From: Bradysia coprophila | Taxonomy: Eukaryota; Arthropoda; Insecta; Diptera; Sciaridae | Length of the DNA: 64,000 bases | Direction: 5' to 3' | Assembly (NCBI RefSeq): GCF_014529535.1 | Contig: NW_023503372.1 | Location: forward strand, 4,816,988-4,880,987 | Part shown: in pieces, positions 56,995 to 64,000 of the stretch | Position numbering within the stretch: position 1 is the stretch's first letter | How the letters are laid out: each line of letters starts with the position of its first letter | The notes under the pieces: generated by a model | Database searches by the model: none | What the model was told of the DNA's origin: nothing | The model's input: the letters and a program-made list of their open reading frames with translations, nothing else | Position numbers and translations under genes: made by a program

Positions 56995-59900
56995 TTACAT
57001 TAACATGCAACAGATTTCAGGTGGCTTAAAACAATTTAGATTTTTATCAATAGAATTTGTATCATTCTTACCACTAATTGAACTCGCATGAGGCAATGAA
57101 CTATCGCTATCGCTGTTGATCGGATTAATGGGTAATTTACTTAATTTATCGTTATTAAGAATATTATTGCTTAGGAATACATGATCATCATTGTGAATAT
57201 TGGCCGATAATTTTGCATAATCAATGGTTTTACCGTAAACGCTCTCGTAGGCATCCAAATCCGTATCGGTGCTGTTGCTGCCACATTGCGCATTATTAAG
57301 TACATTTGCATTTTGCGATTGTAGCATGGGATCATTTTCCCAGTATTCTAAAATATCCGGCTCGTCGACCGTTAGCGCTGACTTATCCGACTCTGGATTA
57401 AATTTGGCAACCCTCTTACGTATCCCATTCGATGAATGGTTGGCGGTATCGTTTCGTTTACGAAATAGCACACGTAAGGGGTTGCTTAGCAAGTTTTTTG
57501 AAGCCGTCGGTAGTTCGAATTCCGTATCCGATTCCTCGGACGTTTCGTCCTCATAATCGTCGTAGAATTGGGTTATATGCTGGCGACTCATTATGGATTT
57601 TTCGATGCGTTCCGATAGCCGTGGATCGTCGGGAAGACGGATGACCGGTTCTGGACTCTTTTCCTTTTGCTTTTCTTCCAGCCAACGAGAAACGGCTTCG
57701 GTTAGGGGGAAATTTTGGACGGAAATTTGCTCCGTTTTGTCGTTGTCCGATTCGGAGAAATATTTTCCGTCGTCTTGGTACTCTAAAATACCGGAATCTT
57801 CGCTGTTGCGGGGCGATTGAATGCGATCCTGGTTTTTAGTGTCCTCAATGTCATTCAATGTAATCTCTGTGTTCGAAAGAGCTGCTTCGTTTTCGATAAA
57901 AATATTCTGTGAGGATGGCGGCGGTAACGGCTCATTATCGCCGGATGATTCCTGTATCTTGATATCCTCTAGTGGTTTCAGTCCTTTTTCTTCGTTACGT
58001 ATATTCATTTCGTCATCATTGCCAACGGCAAAGCCATCTGCATCCTCATCAAATTGAAGATCATCAACGAATTCGGCTACGTCGATTTCCCGTATGGTCT
58101 CAATTTCATCGTATTCGAAGTCATTGCTTTGCGACACAACCGTTTCATCATTTTCATCGGACAGTTCCGACAAATCGCTATGTGTTTCATCATCGGATTT
58201 AATATTCGTATTGCAGTCCTCACGGACACCATCTTCGTTTTCGTCAACCAATATTTGCTTGACCATCTCCATCTGTTCAGTCTCAATTTTATCAGCAACG
58301 TTCGTGACATCGAGATCATTTATTTCGTCAATTGGCATCCCAATTTCAGTGGGTATCGGTTGAGCACTGACATCGATTTCCTCTCCGTTTTCCAAGTCGC
58401 CATTCAAGTGATGTCCGTTGGTAATTGGTTCAACTGTCGGTTTTGTCTCAATTAGACCTATGTCCAGCATGAGGTCGACCTCGCCAATATCTTCAATTTG
58501 ATATCCGTTCGTTTCTTTAGATTCGTTGACATCCATTTCGTCCCCACTGTTCTCATCACCATTTAAGTGATTTCCGTTCGTAACTGGTTCGATTTCCGGA
58601 TTTGTGTCGCTTGGATGTTCACCGTCGACTTCATCCTCCTGGTTACCAGAAGTTTCTTCAATTCGATGTCCATTCATTTCTTTCGCATCCTCGTTCAATG
58701 CGTCTTCGTTTCCATTCATTTCACATTCAACATCTAATGTTTCAGCACCAATAGTTTCCATCTTCTTAACGCTATTATCATCGTCGTCGTCGTCACCACT
58801 GTGACCATTAACAACATCGAAAATAGTTTCAACATCGTCGCAACTATTATTCGACTTAACATCGTCAACAACATTAACGTGACGCTTAACATCGTCTTCA
58901 ACAACTTGGCTATCCGTTTGGTTTAAACTCTGCAACACGCGGATCACCATTTCCTCTTCCTCTTTCAACAGTACGTTCTCTTTTGTCTTGCAAAAGTCGA
59001 ACGAGTTCAACAATTTCAGGCTATTGTTTAACGAAAATCCGGCACCTGATTTACCGGTCAGTGAATTGTCCGTATAAATGCCGCTGTTGGTAATGGCGTT
59101 CAAAAACATTGTCGGACTCGTTTCGAAGCTGAAATTTGATATGTCTATGTCGTCCAAGAATTCATGTCCACCGTCAGCGAACAGATCGTCCATTATCTGG
59201 TTGACAGATTCCGATCTCATTTTATCGCTCTTCGGAGTCGACGTTCCATTCTGCGGTTGTGGAGTGGCTTCGATTGCATTCGATTTAATCGATTTTTCTT
59301 TGATTTTCTTTTGGCTTTTCTTCGGTTTCACTTTAAGTTTAACTTTTTCAGTCTTCGGTGGCTTGACTTTGGCTGGTACGGATGATGATTCCGTCATCGT
59401 TTCATCGACGATCGGTATCGGCTCGTCAACTGGCGTTTCAGTTATTTTATTAATTTCCTTCACTTGAACCGGCTGCTCTTCTTCCACGTCGTTCCACTCA
59501 TCGTTCGGTTCTTCACACAAAGCCGAGAACAGTTTCTTCTTTCCTTTCGGTCGAACTGTTTGCCAAATCGTTTCAACTTTTGGAACTGGTTTCGTTTCAT
59601 CGACCACTTCGACCATTTTTGATTCTCCACCAACAGAAACTGGCTTCACATTCTCCTGGATGGGACCCACCAACACTTCCTTCTTTGCAATATTCGTTTT
59701 CGGCTTAGGCACCGGACCCAGCATTTGTGCGTACGTTGGTGGTTGGTTCGATTTCTCAATGATCATTTTCCGATCTTCGACTTCATTCGCCTTCGGTTCC
59801 ACTGGTAGCGGTGGCTCGTTCGTCGCTACTGGAACATTTTCACGTTTGCCGTTTGTGATGGCGCTTTTACCAATTTTACCGTCCTTTTTCGGTCCGCCGT

Positions 59901-62729
59901 TTGTTTGTTTGCGTGGACTCGATTTGTTAGATTTCGTAGATTTGAACTTAGTCTTTTTAACATTTTCTAAAATATTTTCTTGTTGCTTTGGATGCATAAC
60001 AGCCTTAACATCTAAATCAGCCTTAATATTTACTGGATCAACTTGCGTTTCAATTTTCTTATTATTATCAACTCCGTTGACATTATCGTCAGTTTTATCA
60101 CGTGAACTAATACTACTAATAAGCGTGCTGCTTTTATCAATTGCTGGAGAAACTTGGACTTCTAACTGCTTCGCATCGTCTTTGCTTGTCTTGCTGGCCG
60201 TCGGCTGATGGGTGGTTGTCTCAGTGGTGTTTCGTGGCAAGATTGTCACCTTTCTTGACTCAGAAGACATTTTCTTCGTCATTGTGTCATTGGGTGAAGC
60301 ATCGAGAGCGTCAACAGCGGGCTTCGGTTGATCAATCGGTGTGTAGTTACGAGGATGAAATTCTTCCACTTCAACGTTCAGTGTTGTTTGAGGTGACGAT
60401 TGCAAATGCCGTGGAACAAATTCGGATACGTTTGTGTTCAAGTTGGTGCGAGAAATAATTTCCTGTGGACGAACGGGACTCAGAATCGACTAATCAAAGA
60501 AAGAGACAAAGTTTCGCTTACATCACACTGAGCAATCGTCAGACCAGGATTTCCCTCAACGTTGTTCGATTGGACAGCTAAGCCAGCTAAGTGATTATTT
60601 TCTTCGATTGAATCCTCATCTTCAGAGTAGTCGGTTGTTGTGGCCTAAGAATCGATTTTTCTCATAAAATTCAAAGCCAATGAAGACACTCGGTGCATAT
60701 TTTGCAAGGCTAACTAAACTTACACTGACACCTGTCGAGTTTCCATACTTGAATGGTCTCCTCTTGCGCTTCTTGAATCGGTTGTACTTGACGCCATAAG
60801 AATTGCCATATTGTGCCATGTTGCCATTGTATTCTAAATGGTTTTACGAAGTGAATTACTGTGGAACACATCGTTGATATTTACAAAATGTTACCGTCAA
60901 TGGGCGAAAAGGGTGGAGGTCCGTACATAAATGGATAGTAGAATTGCATGGGCATGTTGTGATTGCACTCGTTCGGTGTTATCTGTAAATTGGATTGTCA
61001 ACTTCTTTACTCTTATTCAACTCTTTTAATGGAGTAAAGTTCCCTGAAAAAGTCTGGCAATCAAGATAGTGTGGGTGCAAATATTTTTGTCAATTTTACG
61101 ATTTTTGCGAAAATTCATGAAAATATTTTATTGCATGCCCCACGCGAAAGTTGAGCATTATATACCAGTTTGCTTCATGTGAAAATGATCCATTACTTAA
61201 AGCAAATTCCTTTGTGATCAACTTTCGCATGTGGTAAGCAATAAACTAGAACACACTGGCAGCTGCAGTTGCTACGTAATTCATTAATTCAGAAACTTGG
61301 ATATTGACTCGTTGCATTTTTTAACAACTAACTTTGACAACTGTTTCCGACATGTGTAGTTGTGCACTTCGCCCTAGGCTCGCATACCCAAACTCTACAC
61401 TTGTCGAAGAGACAGCTACTGATCCCTTTGTTGCTTAAAAAACTCACTTGTGAGTTTGCCTTTATCACAGAACTGTTACCTCATATAATGAATTACTTTC
61501 GCAGCATGCAGTGTAATCGACTTTTACCGAATGTAGTCACATTTACCGAGGTCACACATTTCATACTAATCTATTTTCGTTCATGAAACACACTCATTAT
61601 TGTAAAATTTCCTTACCTCTCCTTCCATCACCTTCGGACCATCACTTTCACTTTGGGATTCAGTTGGTGTTTCATCATTTTGCGATGGTTCATTGCTCGT
61701 ATCATCAATTGCTGGGGTACTGCTAGCACTTTCATTCTGAGAGCTTGGCGATTCCGGAGAATTCTGTAATTTGAACGGTTTTTGATTGCAACTGTTTAAC
61801 GTTGCACGGAATTCGGTCGGTTTATTACCTCGGAGTCAACTGAATTTCGCTTTTGATAAAGTTTTTGGGGTTTGGCCGCCGTTGAATCACCGTTACAATA
61901 CTCTGATGGATTAATACTAAAAGGCGAACCATCGTAAGGCATCATAATAAATTGATCATCATATGGGTCAAATCCGTTCGGCATGAACGCTGGAAAATGG
62001 ACAGAATGTAAACTCTGGAAAGTTAGAAAAATTCTGTTGCTGCCACTCACGGCTAAAGAAGAATACTCCATTCTCGTCATAAAATCCGGGATACATCAAC
62101 GGTTGATCGGGATCGAATATTTCCGGCGTCGATGAGCAATGTTCGGGGCTAAGTGATTGGGTGCCTGAGTCTTCCGTCGATACGACACTGACTGTTGTCG
62201 ACACGGTCGTTTCAGTCGGTGTGATTGTCTTCTTTGGACGCGATAGGTATCCCTTCTTAAATAAAACATCCTGTCGTGGTGTTGATATTCGTGTGTAATC
62301 GTCTGATGGATTTTTAAAGAATTGAAATGTAATTCCCACCTACAATAACAATTAAAGTTCATCGACCGTTACCTTCGTTAAATAAAGGCTTTGTGGTGTT
62401 GTTCTCCTTGTTTTCGAGCGTATCAGGTGATCGGTATGTTCGATTATTGGTACTGGGATTAATTCGATTGTTGATGTTGCCATAATACCGAGACGCCGAC
62501 GATTGGTAAAATGGTCGTCGTCTGTACGGATAGGATGTGTTTCGGTGCAAATTTTCTTCATGGGATTGCGTACGAGTATGTGACTGAGATGGATACTTAT
62601 CGCTATTCCTATAGTAGTGGTTTCGATCACCATTACGCTGATGAAATGGGGTCGTGTGTAACGAAGACTTTCTGTTGTACGTGCTGAGGCTTGTATTTGA
62701 TGTGGATGTCAAACACTCGCTTTGCTCTG
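56995..62729 (-). CDS. Large disordered protein with two PAM2-like motifs and a CaaX end (5' incomplete)
   Basis: Exons 62373-62729, 62051-62302, 61829-61989, 61617-61763, 60895-60982, 60724-60833, 60522-60644 and 56995-60489 join in phase to about 1576 residues; the first listed exon begins in mid-codon, so a start exon upstream is missing. The protein is low in order: Tyr/Asn/Arg-rich at first (NHYYRNSDKYPSQS), then DDYTRISTPRQDVLFKKGYL, a PFMYGPPPFSP stretch, and a huge last exon rich in Glu, Asp, Lys and Ser. Two PAM2-like motifs stand in tandem: LNTNVSEFVP (60412-60441) and LNVEVEEFHP (60352-60381), fitting the LNxxAxEFxP core that binds the MLLE domain of poly(A)-binding protein. The C-terminus is CCMLM, a CaaX box with Met, favouring farnesylation. 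I infer a membrane-anchored or translation-linked PABP partner; the orthologue is not recognised. Confidence 0.75.
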
Positions 62730-64000
62730 CTGTAATGAAGATGGAAAGGAAATTATGTCATGAGTTTGTGGTTGGTAATATTTTCGTGCTTTTTTTCGCA
62801 ATTTGCGAATGTAGTTACTAAGCAGGAGTCGACCTAATTTTACGCGAGAGAGATAATAAAATCGTAAAAATAAAAAATTGAGCGTAAGTCACGTAGATAA
62901 TGGACAAATTTAGTAAACAGATAACAGACTTAGAGGCTCGAAAATAAAGTATTTGTGTAAACACATGACTTGTAATTATTTAGCGTACTTGTATGTTGAC
63001 CTTTTCGCATTTGGTAAATCGATTATATTTCGTCAGTAGTAATGACGCAATGTCTGGCACAAGTATTGCAATTTTTTTCGCTTGAATTAATTTGGTTTCA
63101 GTCGCTTAATCATTGCGGGTGCGTTATTATGTTAAACAGTCATATGATTGCGATACCAGTATAGATTATGGCTTTCAACATTCATTTTATGGAACCATTT
63201 TCACCAGTCATCGCTTAATGTGGTAATGTGGTATATTATACATAGTCCAGTGCCCCACGGCCCTGATTCAGTTCCTCATAAGTCATAAAGCGACCTATGT
63301 CAAATTGTTTTATTACCCGATACGAAAACATTTGTTCTCCGACTGTTATGATCTAGCGCTAGACGGGGTAAAACGAGGGTAGCCCTAGTGTATATCTCAA
63401 CATTAATACATCGAAGAAAATCCAATTTGGTGTCAAAATGAAGAAAGGTATTGGACAAATGAAGAATGGAATAGAAGAAGAAAAAATTGTCGGCGAATCG
63501 GGTGCGACTGTGAAGTCAAATTTTCGAATTTTCAACTCGTTAGGCACACTCAACCCACCAACCAGAATTTTTTTTTTCAATTCCATTCTTCAATGTGTGC
63601 TGAACATGTTTCTGAAGCAAAGTTCACCAAAAAATGAACACCTGGTCTTGAGTACATTGCTACTCTCTAATCGATAGGAAATTGCTTTGCCACACTTCAC
63701 GGAAAATCTGTTTGAGTTATAGCTGATTGCTAAACCAATTAAAATTTAGAGATAATTACCGAATTAGTGAGCCAACAAATTCACACCTAAAATTCACTGT
63801 GTGAGCGTTAGATAATCCAGAAAATGAAATTTCGGGCAGTAACCTTAAAAATCTTAATTTTTTTGTGTAAAATGTTACGAAAGAATAACATTAAATAACT
63901 GAAACATGCGAGGAAGCAGTCATTCAGCTTGGACCAGAATACAATACACCGATTCACCGATAGTTATATTAAGCAGAAAATTCAAAAAAATAATTATTTT
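62730..64000. other. Upstream part of the large gene, no exon identified
   Basis: The missing 5' exon(s) of the large minus-strand gene should lie here or beyond the window. I found no minus-strand ATG exon ending in phase 1 at a good donor. A local inverted pair (GAAGAATGGAAT type / ATTCCATTCTTC) occurs around 63465-63592. Confidence 0.4.

Noticed and set aside
57269-60458. Many plus-strand frames up to 182 codons opposite the large last exon
   Set aside because: Antisense shadows of a Glu/Asp/Ser-rich coding exon; no independent features.
62096-62362. Alternative minus-strand frames across the 62-kb exons
   Set aside because: Read through an 70-base intron or lie in the wrong phase relative to the joined exons.
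63359-63677. Open frames of 75 and 79 codons on opposite strands
   Set aside because: Hydrophobic or Lys/Glu-rich low-complexity translations over a local inverted repeat; no start-exon features for the large gene.

Overview
The window looks like nuclear DNA from a lower dipteran. The genes have short introns with GT..AG ends, the intergenic DNA is AT-rich and packed with small inverted-repeat elements, and methionine sulfoxide reductase A sits tail-to-tail with gonadal (gdl), a linkage known from Drosophila 71CD. A fungus-gnat-like nematoceran is my inference; no species marker is present.

Layout. 0.2-1.2 kb: small C2H2 zinc-finger gene with a hAT-type MITE in an intron. 4.7-16.8 kb: five-exon MsrA, whose 9.1-kb last intron holds a complete choline/ethanolamine-kinase gene on the opposite strand. 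17.1-18.8 kb: gdl, convergent with MsrA. 20.9-22.2 kb: secreted cysteine-rich protein of the 27-kDa haemolymph glycoprotein type. 22.5-23.5 kb: decayed Jockey-like LINE. 24.5-26.1 kb: TRAIP/nopo-like RING protein. 29.6-30.4 kb: unrecognised small gene. 32.1-33.5 kb: single-exon F-box protein. 34.4-35.9 kb: ankyrin-repeat protein. 36.7-37.3 kb: ORMDL. 38.9-40.3 kb: intronless Ariadne-type RBR ligase. 43.0-44.4 kb: FMN-dependent hydroxyacid oxidase with a signal-like N-terminus. 45.3-45.8 kb: TRAPPC1. 49.2-50.4 kb: 3' end of an R2-like LINE. 50.9-53.8 kb: tandem pair of paralogous genes of a family I do not recognise. 57.0-62.7 kb: large disordered protein with two PAM2-like motifs and a C-terminal CaaX box, whose 5' end I could not find.

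Most genes look like independent housekeeping or lineage-specific loci, not a pathway. Themes that recur are ubiquitin ligase components (RING, F-box, RBR) and endomembrane or lipid functions (ORMDL, TRAPPC1, choline kinase). Between the genes the dominant content is non-autonomous inverted-repeat elements of at least eight families, some with perfect 8-bp target duplications, one nested inside another, and one pair 144/145 identical over 145 bp.

Exon models were built by hand: each was accepted only when GT/AG ends, reading phase and protein similarity agreed. No database search was possible.
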